DNA of 49,022 nt. Origin: G963677325 sp963677325 (GTDB taxonomy: Bacteria; Bacteroidota; Bacteroidia; Bacteroidales; Prolixibacteraceae). A model generated the notes under the pieces. That model saw only the letters and a list, made by a program, of their open reading frames with translations, did not search any database and was not told where the DNA came from. The DNA lies in assembly GCA_963677325.2 (NCBI GenBank), contig CAXXGM010000012.1, forward strand, positions 1 to 49,022. Direction: 5' to 3'. Made by a program: the position numbers and the translations under genes. Below, one piece after another: positions 41,294 through 49,022 of the stretch (within the stretch, counting starts at the first letter, position 1; each line of letters opens with the position of its first letter).

Positions 41294-41830
41294 ATGAAAA
41301 CGTTTACAATCACAGCACTTTTTCTTCTAATGATAATAGGGACAAAGGTCTCAGCACAGCAATCCGATTATTCTGAAAGGTATGGTCATACTTTAAACTT
41401 AGGTTTAGGCATTGGCGGGTACTCCGGGTATTACGGTTATGTTGGACGTTCCCTGCCGGTTTTTCATATCAACTATGAATTTGATGTTGCCAGCAATTTC
41501 ACCTTGGCTCCCTTTGCCACTTTTTATACTTACAGAAACGATTATTATCGCGAAACGGTAATCCCCATAGGCGTTAAAGGTACCTATTATTTCGACCAGA
41601 TTCTGAATGCAAATCCTGACTGGGATTTTTACCTGGCAGGTTCATTGGGATTTGCCGTTGATAATGTATCATGGGATAATAATTACAACGGAGACAGAAC
41701 TTACTACCACCGGGGGAGCGACTTATTCCTGGATGCACATGTGGGAGCTGAATACCACATCAACCGAAAGCTTGGAATTTTCCTCGACCTCTCGACCGGC
41801 GTTTCAACCATTGGACTCGCATTCCATTAA
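41294..41830 (+). CDS. Outer-membrane beta-barrel-like protein
   Basis: 178 aa. Signal peptide about 1-21 (ALFLLMIIGTKVSAQ). Alternating strands with glycine and aromatic ends (LNLGLGIGGYSGYYGYVGRS, VFHINYEFDVASNFTLAPFA, FDQILNANPDWDFYLAGSLG) end in a terminal LSTGVSTIGLAFH with final aromatic-type residue. This fits an eight-strand outer-membrane barrel. No specific ligand. A RibD-like remnant and element C follow. Confidence 0.75.
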   Translation: MKTFTITALFLLMIIGTKVSAQQSDYSERYGHTLNLGLGIGGYSGYYGYVGRSLPVFHINYEFDVASNFTLAPFATFYTYRNDYYRETVIPIGVKGTYYFDQILNANPDWDFYLAGSLGFAVDNVSWDNNYNGDRTYYHRGSDLFLDAHVGAEYHINRKLGIFLDLSTGVSTIGLAFH

Positions 41831-41884
41831 TCATAATAGAGATAAAAATATCTCCACACAAGGATTCTTTAAATCCAATATAAA

Positions 41885-42028
41885 ATGCAAATCTGCTACG
41901 TGCCTGTGATTTTGGGTAAAGGCATTCCGCTATTTCCCGAACAGCCCAAAAGCTCAAAATGGGAATTGATCGAAAGTATTACTTATAATTCGGGTATTTT
42001 AAAGGTGAATTACCAAAAGAGAAACTAA
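41885..42028 (+). pseudogene. Remnant of a dihydrofolate reductase/RibD C-terminal domain gene
   Basis: A 47-codon frame reads CYVPVILGKGIPLFPEQPKS then ending ITYNSGILKVNYQKRN and stop. This is the conserved C-terminal end of RibD_C/DHFR-like proteins (VxLGxGxPLF ... L..S..Y..G...L.Y). The remaining about 130 N-terminal residues are missing. Its stop codon touches the first base of element C copy 2. Confidence 0.7.
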
Positions 42029-42282
42029 GAAACTGTTTAAATTTCTTTTTAACAAAGTTGAACCCACTTCGGGGTTCTGTATTGTATGTATTTCAGTGCC
42101 TCCGGTTACACCGGAGGTTCTTCAAATTCAAGTCCTTCTAACTTAAATATGCTTTATACCCTGAAAGGGTTTAATATGAATAACCGTGGGGGTAACCCCC
42201 GGAAAATGTGAAATATAAGACCTCAACCCCGAAGGGGCTGAACTACTTAAAATCCCAAAAGAACTAAATTTAAACAGTCTCT
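42028..42282 (+). repeat. Element C, copy 2 (255 bp)
   Basis: Same termini and internal hairpins as the copy at 39738, with about 10-15 differences mainly in the tcaagtccttctaact region. It starts at the stop codon of the RibD-like remnant and ends 87 bp before the next -7 box. Confidence 0.85.
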
Positions 42283-42368
42283 GAATTTTTACTTATTGGA
42301 CGCATCCAACCATGTTTTTTTTGATTTTTTAAACAAAATATTAACTCCTTTAGTCTAACAGAAAAACA

Positions 42369-42376
42369 TACCTTTG
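42369..42376 (+). promoter_or_regulatory. -7 box TACCTTTG of the second sigma factor gene
   Basis: Perfect TAnnTTTG ending 6 bp before the ATG at 42383, which implies an almost leaderless mRNA if used. Confidence 0.5.
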
Positions 42377-42382
42377 TTGCGA

Positions 42383-42931
42383 ATGAATCCAATTGAAAGA
42401 AATACCCTTGATGCGCTACACAATGGAAGCCATAAGGCTTTCGAGGAAGTTTTCATTGTCTATTTCAATAAGATAAAGATATTCATCAACGGATATATTA
42501 AATCAGAATTGGATGCTGAAGAACTGACCGAAGATATATTTGTCAACCTATGGATTAACCACGCATCCATTGACCCATCAAAGTCATTCAGTTCTTACAT
42601 GCATACCATCGCCCGCAATGCTGCACTCAATTTCCTGAGACATAAATTTATCCGTGAATCCCACAAGAACAATCTTATGGAATCCGAATCAAATTTTAGT
42701 TCTGAAGATGAATTGATTGCCAAAGAAACAGCTTTGTTAATCGAAATGGCAATTGAGAAAATGCCGGAACAACGAAAGAATGTATATCTATTGAGCCGAA
42801 ATAAAGGCTTGAAGAATGATGAAATAGCTGTTCGCTTAAATACGACTAAAAGCAACGTGGAAAGCCAATTAAGCCTCGCTTTAAATGACCTTCGGAAAGC
42901 AATTGCCATCGTCTTTTTGTTCTTCCCCTAA
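42383..42931 (+). CDS. ECF RNA polymerase sigma factor
   Basis: 182 aa from MNPIERNTLDAL; a TTG three codons upstream is less likely. Region 2 (about 20-90; YIKSELDAEELTEDIFVNLW, SSYMHTIARNAALNFLRHKF) and region 4 (about 120-175; MPEQRKNVYLLSRNKGLKND, EIAVRLNTTKSNVESQLSLA) are clear. It is first of a sigma/barrel/FecR/TonB-receptor series on the plus strand, so it probably controls the receptor downstream. Confidence 0.92.
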   Translation: MNPIERNTLDALHNGSHKAFEEVFIVYFNKIKIFINGYIKSELDAEELTEDIFVNLWINHASIDPSKSFSSYMHTIARNAALNFLRHKFIRESHKNNLMESESNFSSEDELIAKETALLIEMAIEKMPEQRKNVYLLSRNKGLKNDEIAVRLNTTKSNVESQLSLALNDLRKAIAIVFLFFP

Positions 42932-43007
42932 TTTTTTCAAAAAAGTTGTATTTCCTCATTGAGTATTTTGAGGTATGCGTGTATTATATACAGCAAAGTA
43001 CAGCAAA

Positions 43008-43736
43008 ATGAAGAAAAAGAACACTCTTATATGGACAGCGTCGCTAATCAGTATAGTCATTCCGGCTACAACTGCAACGGCACAAAACAATATTGAGAAG
43101 AAAGAAACCATCTCGTTACCGGAAAAGCCAACTCAACTTCCTGATGGTACATTCAAGCTGCAATTATCGCCTGATCCAGCAACTTCTTACCCGATTCCAT
43201 CTACAAAGTTATTCACTCCCAACCTGTTTTCATCTCCTTATGCAAGCATGTTAAGGTCCAATCCGGTAATATGGAACTACAATTTGAGTGATACGACAAA
43301 GTGGTCAACCCGTATTTCGCTCATTCCATTTAATCAACTGACAACATACATTGGGTTGGGAGAATACAACAATCTTGGTGCTTCCCTTTTGTGGGTTCCG
43401 GCCAATAAACTATCCTTAGAAATAGGTGCATTTATCAGTAAACAATTCGGCTACATACTTTTTTCCCATCAGATTTTATTTGGGACGGGCATCACGCTGA
43501 ATTATGATATTACGGACAAGCTGAGGTTTCGTACTTGGGGGCAATATATTACTTCCGGCAATAATGATCCATTCTTAAATGCAAGCAATTTATTTCCCAA
43601 AACAAACGTCGGTGCGGATTTACAATATAAAGCAACCAGGAAAACCGAAGTTAGAATAGGAATAGAATATCAATATGATAAACAAACAAATACCTGGAAA
43701 CCGGAATCGGGGGGTAAAATGAAAATAGGTTTTTAA
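43008..43736 (+). CDS. Secreted beta-barrel-like protein between sigma and FecR
   Basis: 242 aa from MKKKNTLIWTASL. Signal peptide about 1-26 (ISIVIPATTATAQN). An unstructured Pro-rich linker (KPTQLPDGTFKLQLSPDPAT) is followed by a beta-rich domain (LTTYIGLGEYNNLGASLLWV, EIGAFISKQFGYILFSHQIL, VGADLQYKATRKTEVRIGIE) ending KMKIGF, an outer-membrane-type C-terminal. No family recognised with certainty. Position inside a sigma-FecR unit is unusual and suggests a role tied to the same receptor. Confidence 0.7.
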   Translation: MKKKNTLIWTASLISIVIPATTATAQNNIEKKETISLPEKPTQLPDGTFKLQLSPDPATSYPIPSTKLFTPNLFSSPYASMLRSNPVIWNYNLSDTTKWSTRISLIPFNQLTTYIGLGEYNNLGASLLWVPANKLSLEIGAFISKQFGYILFSHQILFGTGITLNYDITDKLRFRTWGQYITSGNNDPFLNASNLFPKTNVGADLQYKATRKTEVRIGIEYQYDKQTNTWKPESGGKMKIGF

Positions 43737-43755
43737 CCGTCAACGAAATAGGAAT

Positions 43756-44739
43756 ATGGAAAACGAAAAAAAGACACGTATCTCGAAAATTATTCGGCAG
43801 TTTTTAGGAAATCGATTTTCTGAAGAAACGGAAAAAAAAGTTCAACGGTGGCTTATTGAAGATAGCGATTCCAAAGAAAAAGAAGAGGCATCGTTAGCGT
43901 TTTGGAATGCATTGGAAGCAGAACCGGATACAGTGAGCTATCAGACATTGAGAAAGGTTAATGCAAAAATAGGATTTTCAAAAGATAAGCTGTTCGTTCC
44001 CCATTATTATAAATTATGGCGTGTTGCTGCTGTCATTATCCCGTTTTTGATGTTGGCAGGCGGCATCTATTATTTTTCCCAGAGGGAACAAATGATTCAA
44101 ATTGCTACCGTTTACGGAGAAACGAGACAAATTATCCTCCCAGATAGTTCAGAGGTGTGGTTGAATTCCGGTACGACCATCCAATACCCTGAAAAATTGA
44201 AGAATAGCACAAGAGAGATAAATTTAGAAGGCGAAGCTTATTTTTCTGTTAAAAAGGACGCGTCCAAACCGTTTATCGTACATACAAACAATCTTTCCGT
44301 GAAAGTTCTGGGAACAACCTTCAATGTAAAAGCCTATCCTAACGATAACAAAACAGTTGCGACACTGAACAGCGGAAAAATTGAAATTGAGACGATTACG
44401 AAGCAATCCCGAGTGATGAATCCCAACGAACAATTAACCTTCAACAATCAAACGTCGGATATAAACGTAGTCGTGGTTTCTGCCAATGATGATTCTGGTT
44501 GGATGAGCGGACAATTAATATTTACCAATGCATCGTTTAATGAGATTTTGCAAACTTTGGAACGAAGGTTTGATGTTTCATTTAAAATGCAAGAAACGGT
44601 AGGCTCGAAAGAAGGTTATACTGTTAAATTCTTGAGAAACGATAATTTGGAACAAATATTACGTGTTCTCGAGGATGTAGTTGGAGGCTTCTCTTATCAG
44701 AAAGAAGGAGAAAAAATCAAAATAACAGCAAATAAATAA
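43756..44739 (+). CDS. FecR-family anti-sigma factor
   Basis: 327 aa. Cytoplasmic N-terminal helices (about 1-85, FLGNRFSEETEKKVQRWLIE). Membrane helix about 91-107 (LWRVAAVIIPFLMLAGGIYY). FecR domain about 115-225 (ILPDSSEVWLNSGTTIQYPE, NLEGEAYFSVKKDASKPFIV, VKVLGTTFNVKAY). The C-terminal STN-contacting domain has LIFTNASFNEILQTLERRFD. It partners the sigma factor at 42383 and senses the STN-bearing receptor that follows. Confidence 0.93.
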   Translation: MENEKKTRISKIIRQFLGNRFSEETEKKVQRWLIEDSDSKEKEEASLAFWNALEAEPDTVSYQTLRKVNAKIGFSKDKLFVPHYYKLWRVAAVIIPFLMLAGGIYYFSQREQMIQIATVYGETRQIILPDSSEVWLNSGTTIQYPEKLKNSTREINLEGEAYFSVKKDASKPFIVHTNNLSVKVLGTTFNVKAYPNDNKTVATLNSGKIEIETITKQSRVMNPNEQLTFNNQTSDINVVVVSANDDSGWMSGQLIFTNASFNEILQTLERRFDVSFKMQETVGSKEGYTVKFLRNDNLEQILRVLEDVVGGFSYQKEGEKIKITANK

Positions 44740-44864
44740 AGATACAACGCTTATGAAATAAAAGTAACCGGAAAGAGTTGTAGCCTCCCCCCGGTTCTGA
44801 AATGTCGAATACCCAACAACTCGTGAAAAGTAAATCAAGTTTTCAACTATACAAATTTAATATA

Positions 44865-47480
44865 ATGAACCCAATAAATCCAAAGAAATTCGTAATCAGA
44901 ATTTTTATTTTAATATCATTCTCATTCGTATCTAATTACTTATTCGCCCAGGAGAAGAAAATAACCATTCAAGAGAAAAGTATTTCATTTGAAAATGCCT
45001 TTGAACAAATTGAAAAGCAAACCGGTTACAGTATTGCATATGACAGGGCAAAAATAGATGTGAAAAAGAAAATTGCCTTAACCCTTAATAATGTAAGTTT
45101 AGAAAAAGCACTTTCGGAAATACTGAAAAATACAGGGCTATCATATAAAATCAATGGCTATCATATTATCCTGATTTCTGTAAAAGATGGAACAAAAACA
45201 ATTTCGGAAAAGAAAAGTCCATCGTTGACACAAACTATTCGGGGGACAGTTATCGAGGCTATCACTGGTTTTCCTATCAGATACGCCAATGTGTCGTTGT
45301 TCAATCAGCCCTCAATTGGTACTGTAACAGATAGCCTCGGACAATTTCGACTTGACAGGCTCCCTATTGGGCGTTATGATGTCCAAGTAAAATCTTTAGG
45401 GTATGAACCGTATGTTTACAAAGAAGTCTTGCTAACTTCTTCCCGGGAAGTTTATTTGGATATTCCTTTGAAAGAAGATGTCCACACGCTCGATGAAGTC
45501 GTTGTTCATCCAAATGTAAATAAGGAACAGCCGTTAAATCCAATGGCGTTATACGGAGGGCGCATGTTAAGCGTTGAAGAAGCCAATCGTTTTGCCGGTG
45601 CATTAGACGATCCTGCTCGGTTGGTCACCTCATTTGCGGGAGTTGCCGGGAGCTTTGCAAGCAACTCAATGTCTATCAGAGGAAATGCACCCCAATACAC
45701 GCAATGGAAACTTGAGGGAGTTGAAATTCCCAACCCCACACATTTTGCAGATATGGTAACGCTGGGTGGTGGAATTTTTACAGCATTGAGTAGCCAAGTG
45801 ATGGGGAATTCTGACTTTTTCAATGGCGCTTTCCCCGCTGAATACGGCAATTCACTTTCTGGCGTATTCGACATTAATCTAAGAAATGGAAACAGCCAAC
45901 AATATCAAAACACTTTCCAAATCGGGCTTTTAGGCATTGATGCTGCTTCGGAAGGCCCGATAAGCAAAAAGCATAATAGCTCTTACATTTTTAATTATCG
46001 TTATTCAACAACGGGATTGGTTACAGATGCCAATTTACAATACCAAGACTTTTCGTTCAAGTTAAATTTCCCAACAAAAAAGGCTGGGACTTTCTCTATT
46101 TGGGGAATTGGTTTGATTGACAAAAATAAGGTTGAACCTCTGGACAAAAAAGAATGGGAAACATATGGTGACCGGGAGGATGTGAAAACCGATTTACTGA
46201 AAGGAGTTGGAGGAATATCTCACAAATATTATTTCAATAGCGAAACATACATTAAATCAACTTTGGCCGGAACTTATTCGGGAATCAGTCAGGATGTAGA
46301 CCAAATCAATTTGCAAGAAAACAAAATTCCGGTAGTTGATATTACAAATAAGACTTGGGACATTGTGCTTAATTCTTATGTAAATAAGAAATTCAGTTCT
46401 AAACATACCAACCGAACAGGAGTCACAGTTACTGGACTAATATATGATTTAGACTATAATGTAAGTCCCGGTTTCGGGATGGATGTACCAATGGACAACA
46501 TTGCAAAAGGACGCGGAGAAAGCGTAGCTTTATCGGCTTACAGCAGTTCCATATTTAATATCAATCAATACCTATCTGCCAGTGCAGGTATTAATTTTCA
46601 ATACTTCGACTTGAATCAAAATTTTATGATTGAGCCTCGTATAGGTATGAAATGGAATCTTAAACCGAAACAATCTTTATCCTTAGGCTATGGATTACAT
46701 AGCAGGAGGGAACGCTTAGATTATTATTTTGTGGAAATTCCGGCAAAAAGTAAGAATTTCGTAAACAAAGATCTGGACTTATCTAAATCTCATCATTTTA
46801 TGTTGAGTTATGATTGGAGTATTTCTCCGACCCTTCATTTGAAAATTGAACCTTACTACCAATCTCTGTTCAATATTCCCGTTGAAGCCAATTCTTCTTT
46901 CTCTGTACTTAACCTTCAAGACTATTATCTTGACAAAGCATTAGTCAATTCGGGTAAGGGACGTAATTATGGAATTGACATTACATTGGAACGTTACCTG
47001 AATCAGGGTTATTATTATATGTTTACAGGTTCCGTTTTCAATTCAGAATATACTGGTGGTGATGGCGTCTGGCGTGATACACGTCTTAACCGGAATTATA
47101 TTTTCAATGCTTTGGGTGGAAAAGAATGGCTTATAGGCAAAGACAAAAATAAGATGTTCAACCTGAATCTCCGCTTAACTTATCAGGGGGGAGACCGATA
47201 TACTCCAGTAGATATTCCTGCTTCGGAAGCTGCTTATGACATAATTCTTGATGAAGCTAACGCATTTAGTAAGCAATTTAAGCCTGCAATTACAGGAGAC
47301 ATTTCAGTTAGTTACAAAATAAACAAGAAAAAATTATCTCATGAATTTTCTTTGAGGGTATTGAATGTAGGGACTTATACCGGACAACATGGCTATCAAT
47401 ACAATGAAAAAACTAAACAGGTCGAACAACTTGATGTATTGGGGATATTACCGGATATCAGCTATAAAATTACTTTTTAA
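44865..47480 (+). CDS. TonB-dependent receptor with STN and carboxypeptidase-like domains
   Basis: 871 aa from MNPINPKKF; a longer frame to 44802 exists but this start gives a clean signal peptide (RIFILISFSFVSNYLFAQ). STN domain about 30-105 (KSISFENAFEQIEKQTGYSI), carboxypeptidase-regulatory domain about 120-205 (GTVIEAITGFPIRYANVSLF), plug about 215-345 (EVVVHPNVNKEQ, SNSMSIRGNAPQYTQWKLEG) and barrel to the C-terminal KITF. No SusD partner follows, so the substrate is probably not a large glycan; siderophore or peptide uptake are alternatives. Regulated by the sigma/FecR pair upstream. Confidence 0.9.
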   Translation: MNPINPKKFVIRIFILISFSFVSNYLFAQEKKITIQEKSISFENAFEQIEKQTGYSIAYDRAKIDVKKKIALTLNNVSLEKALSEILKNTGLSYKINGYHIILISVKDGTKTISEKKSPSLTQTIRGTVIEAITGFPIRYANVSLFNQPSIGTVTDSLGQFRLDRLPIGRYDVQVKSLGYEPYVYKEVLLTSSREVYLDIPLKEDVHTLDEVVVHPNVNKEQPLNPMALYGGRMLSVEEANRFAGALDDPARLVTSFAGVAGSFASNSMSIRGNAPQYTQWKLEGVEIPNPTHFADMVTLGGGIFTALSSQVMGNSDFFNGAFPAEYGNSLSGVFDINLRNGNSQQYQNTFQIGLLGIDAASEGPISKKHNSSYIFNYRYSTTGLVTDANLQYQDFSFKLNFPTKKAGTFSIWGIGLIDKNKVEPLDKKEWETYGDREDVKTDLLKGVGGISHKYYFNSETYIKSTLAGTYSGISQDVDQINLQENKIPVVDITNKTWDIVLNSYVNKKFSSKHTNRTGVTVTGLIYDLDYNVSPGFGMDVPMDNIAKGRGESVALSAYSSSIFNINQYLSASAGINFQYFDLNQNFMIEPRIGMKWNLKPKQSLSLGYGLHSRRERLDYYFVEIPAKSKNFVNKDLDLSKSHHFMLSYDWSISPTLHLKIEPYYQSLFNIPVEANSSFSVLNLQDYYLDKALVNSGKGRNYGIDITLERYLNQGYYYMFTGSVFNSEYTGGDGVWRDTRLNRNYIFNALGGKEWLIGKDKNKMFNLNLRLTYQGGDRYTPVDIPASEAAYDIILDEANAFSKQFKPAITGDISVSYKINKKKLSHEFSLRVLNVGTYTGQHGYQYNEKTKQVEQLDVLGILPDISYKITF

Positions 47481-47831
47481 TGATATACAATAAAAAATAA
47501 TATGAATAAAACACGATGGGTTCAAAGGCGAAAGATTCCGTGGAATTAAGTAATTGATTAAGGAATTGAAGTTTTTTTGGATCAAGATAAAAAGTTGGGG
47601 TTGATCATTTTTCATTTACTTAGTAAAGGGGGAAGGGGGGGAAAAGGGGAAATGGGGAAAATTTTAGGAATTGTTGGCCATCTGGTATTTATACAGGAAA
47701 TGAATCGCTGTTATTTACCCATGCATTTCTGCAAAACCTAAAAATATCTCACTTTATTATGAATGTTTAAACATCTTTCCCCAGAAATACGGCTTGATCC
47801 GTTTTTTTTTGTAGTTTCTATTAAACTAAAT
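47481..47831. other. Gene-free gap after the TonB receptor, with G-quadruplex motif
   Basis: About 350 bp with no ORF of note. The only structured element is the G-rich block at 47628-47657. Confidence 0.5.
47628..47657 (+). other. G-quadruplex-forming motif
   Basis: Four G tracts of 5, 7, 4 and 4 with loops of 2, 4 and 4 nt (aa, aaaa, aaat) match the G-quadruplex rule with tracts of four. They lie 147 bp downstream of the receptor gene. Confidence 0.7.
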
Positions 47832-47870
47832 AATAAACCCTCACAATCATCTTGTAAGGGTTTGATTATT
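47832..47870 (-). terminator. Terminator hairpin of tRNA-Leu
   Basis: AAACCCTCACAA pairs with TTGTAAGGGTTT around a 5-nt loop, extended by AATAA and TTATT. On the minus strand it follows the tRNA 3' end by 9 nt and is followed by a T-rich stretch (TTTAGTTT). Confidence 0.7.
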
Positions 47871-47879
47871 AAAGACAAG

Positions 47880-47963
47880 TACCCGGGGCGGGAATCGAAC
47901 CCGCACGATATTGCTATCACTGGATTTTGAGTCCAGCGCGTCTACCAATTCCGCCACCCGGGC
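47880..47963 (-). tRNA. tRNA-Leu (anticodon CAA)
   Basis: 84 nt. Acceptor stem GCCCGGG with CCCGGGT (one G-U pair), discriminator A, D-arm GGCGGAATTGGTAGACGC, anticodon stem CTGGA with loop CTCAAAA and TCCAG, long variable arm TGATAGCAATATCGT, and T-arm GCGGGTTCGATTCCCGC. The class II variable arm and CAA anticodon identify Leu decoding UUG. The 3' CCA is not encoded. Confidence 0.97.
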
Positions 47964-47989
47964 AGTAGACTGTGTCAATTTTGGTGGCA

Positions 47990-47997
47990 CAAATATA
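47990..47997 (-). promoter_or_regulatory. -7 box TATATTTG of tRNA-Leu
   Basis: Perfect TAnnTTTG on the minus strand, 26 nt before the mature tRNA 5' end, leaving room for a short 5' leader removed by RNase P. Confidence 0.6.
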
Positions 47998-48214
47998 GTC
48001 CATTATTCAAATTCCTGAAATAAAATTTGAAAAAACATTTATTAAGATTGGCGGGACCGGATAGGAGTCATTAAGCAAAGCTGTCATTAAGGCTTTGCCG
48101 TCATTACACTACCTTGTCACTGAGTTATATTAACAGAGATATGCTGCAATTAAGCTTGCATTGGATCGTCACAAAACTTCATCGTCATAAGTGCCCGGCC
48201 TATAGCCTTTGGCC

Positions 48215-49022
48215 TTACTTCACCGACATCCAGTAACCTGCCTGGGGTTCTTTTTCACGAAGGCCTTTAAGGGCCATAACGGCGTTTGCTTTATCAGAAT
48301 AAGATTGAACCGTTACAATGTATTTCCCGGTGGGAGCCTGACAAATAGTGGATTTGTAACCATCCGATTTCAGATGATTCAGCAACTTTTCAGCATTCTC
48401 CTTCATTTTAAAACAACCGCCTATCAAATGATATTTTTCAGATGAAGCTGTTGCTTCAACAGATTTGGCGGCCATTTCCTTCTTTTCCGGTTTTACAGTT
48501 TCTGAGGGGCTGGCAGAACGGATTACAACTGAATCTTTCTTATTCTCAACAACGGGAGCGATCTGAGTGACGGCGATTGCCGGAGCGGGATTCGATAGGA
48601 TCGGCGCAGTGAGTGAGGTCTGGTAATTGAATGGATTGTATGTTTCCAATGAATTCTTTTTCATTGGAATGATCAGAAGAGCCAAAAGAAGCGGAACAGC
48701 AACGGCCATGGTCTTCACTTTTCTTGTATTAAATACCGGCCTTACCGCTTCCTTGTCACGCAATGTTTTTTTGGAAATAAAAATTTCCGGATGTTTCAGT
48801 TGAGGGAATTGGAACCCTTCCAGACCGAAAGCATCCAAAAGGAGGTTTTCCTTTAAATCAGGTTCAAAAATGAGTTTTTCGTTCCGGTCGTACTTGAGCG
48901 AACCGATCAGAGGGAGTTCAATGGTTTCTCCGTTTTCCAGTCTTGACTGTGATTCTTCCACAAATTCGGAAACCATCAGCCTGGCATCGAGGTATCCGAT
49001 TCCCTCGGATTCCGAAATGTGA
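48215..49022 (-). CDS. HU-CCDC81 and SPOR domain protein, N-terminus beyond window
   Basis: Partial; the frame is open to the window end, upstream of the first internal Met, and reads ISESEGIGYLDARLMVSEFV, part of a bacterial HU-CCDC81 domain. A second helix-beta unit follows (ENGETIELPLIGSLKYDRNE). One membrane helix (KTMAVAVPLLLALLIIPM), a flexible linker and a C-terminal SPOR domain (about the last 75 residues; KYHLIGGCFKMKENAEKLLN, GKYIVTVQSYSDKANAVMAL) complete it. SPOR binds denuded peptidoglycan at the division site. Divergent members of this fusion are common near cell-division genes in Bacteroidota. Confidence 0.87.
   Translation of the reverse strand, partial: HISESEGIGYLDARLMVSEFVEESQSRLENGETIELPLIGSLKYDRNEKLIFEPDLKENLLLDAFGLEGFQFPQLKHPEIFISKKTLRDKEAVRPVFNTRKVKTMAVAVPLLLALLIIPMKKNSLETYNPFNYQTSLTAPILSNPAPAIAVTQIAPVVENKKDSVVIRSASPSETVKPEKKEMAAKSVEATASSEKYHLIGGCFKMKENAEKLLNHLKSDGYKSTICQAPTGKYIVTVQSYSDKANAVMALKGLREKEPQAGYWMSVK

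Noticed and set aside
47738..47920. 60-codon frame over the tRNA-Leu and its terminator
   Set aside because: The tRNA fold is unambiguous and explains the sequence.
47880..47963. tRNA-Leu as integration site of a genomic island
   Set aside because: No integrase or repeated 3' end of the tRNA seen on either side within the window.

Overview
The window looks like a chromosomal segment of a Bacteroidota bacterium, probably a Bacteroidales/Marinilabiliales-like lineage. The signs are SusC/SusD pairs, ECF sigma/FecR pairs, DUF1735, DUF4855, DUF6600 and DUF6266 proteins, MlaEFD without MlaB/MlaC, AT-rich intergenic DNA, and promoters with the Bacteroidota -7 box TAnnTTTG. All functional calls rest on reading the sequence and translations; no database search was run.

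Layout. (1) 1-10.6 kb, minus strand: a polysaccharide-utilisation locus. It has an ECF sigma factor, FecR anti-sigma, SusC, SusD, a DUF1735 lipoprotein, a GH10 xylanase-like enzyme and a truncated DUF4855 protein, which suggests xylan-type glycan uptake. (2) 11-14.5 kb: a membrane-anchored LytTR regulator, a small secreted protein, an exported carbon-nitrogen hydrolase and an IPT/TIG fragment, with two copies of a MITE-like repeat (element A). (3) 14.6-40.9 kb: an envelope/stress region. It has an MgtA-type P-ATPase, a DUF6600 protein, two L,D-transpeptidases, small lipoproteins, an AraC regulator/hybrid kinase/receiver operon, a GT4-type glycosyltransferase fused to a hydrolase-like domain, MlaEFD, YtxH, a holin-like protein, AI-2E and CsbD. 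(4) 31.8-34.9 kb, embedded in region 3: a junkyard of DUF6266 remnants interrupted by two toxin-antitoxin modules. (5) 38-42.3 kb: an IS110-family element with a structured 3' flank (candidate bridge RNA), two copies of element C, and a RibD/DHFR remnant. (6) 42.4-47.5 kb: ECF sigma, beta-barrel-like protein, FecR and TonB-dependent receptor. (7) 47.5-49 kb: tRNA-Leu(CAA) and a partial HU-CCDC81/SPOR protein.

The most striking result is a shared promoter architecture in front of eight transcription units between 14.9 and 40.2 kb: GTGAAT-N-(A/T)TGTAAC-N14-(A/T)TGTAAC-N20/21-(-7 box). The two TGTAAC half-sites are always 21 bp apart, and the -7 box is always the same distance from the second. 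It precedes a small Gly-tailed membrane protein, DUF6600, a small lipoprotein, the glycosyltransferase, mlaEFD, a small membrane protein, the YtxH/holin/AI-2E operon and CsbD. It appears to define a clustered envelope-stress regulon whose activator is unknown. The AraC/hybrid-kinase/receiver operon inside the cluster and the LytTR regulator at 11-12 kb are candidates. The kinase reading frame starts with five perfect 8-bp repeats, so it could be phase-variable.

Intergenic DNA is rich in dispersed palindromic repeats: elements A, B and C, the GTTTCAA family, the AGGCTTAAGGCT family and perfect 24-26 bp palindromes.
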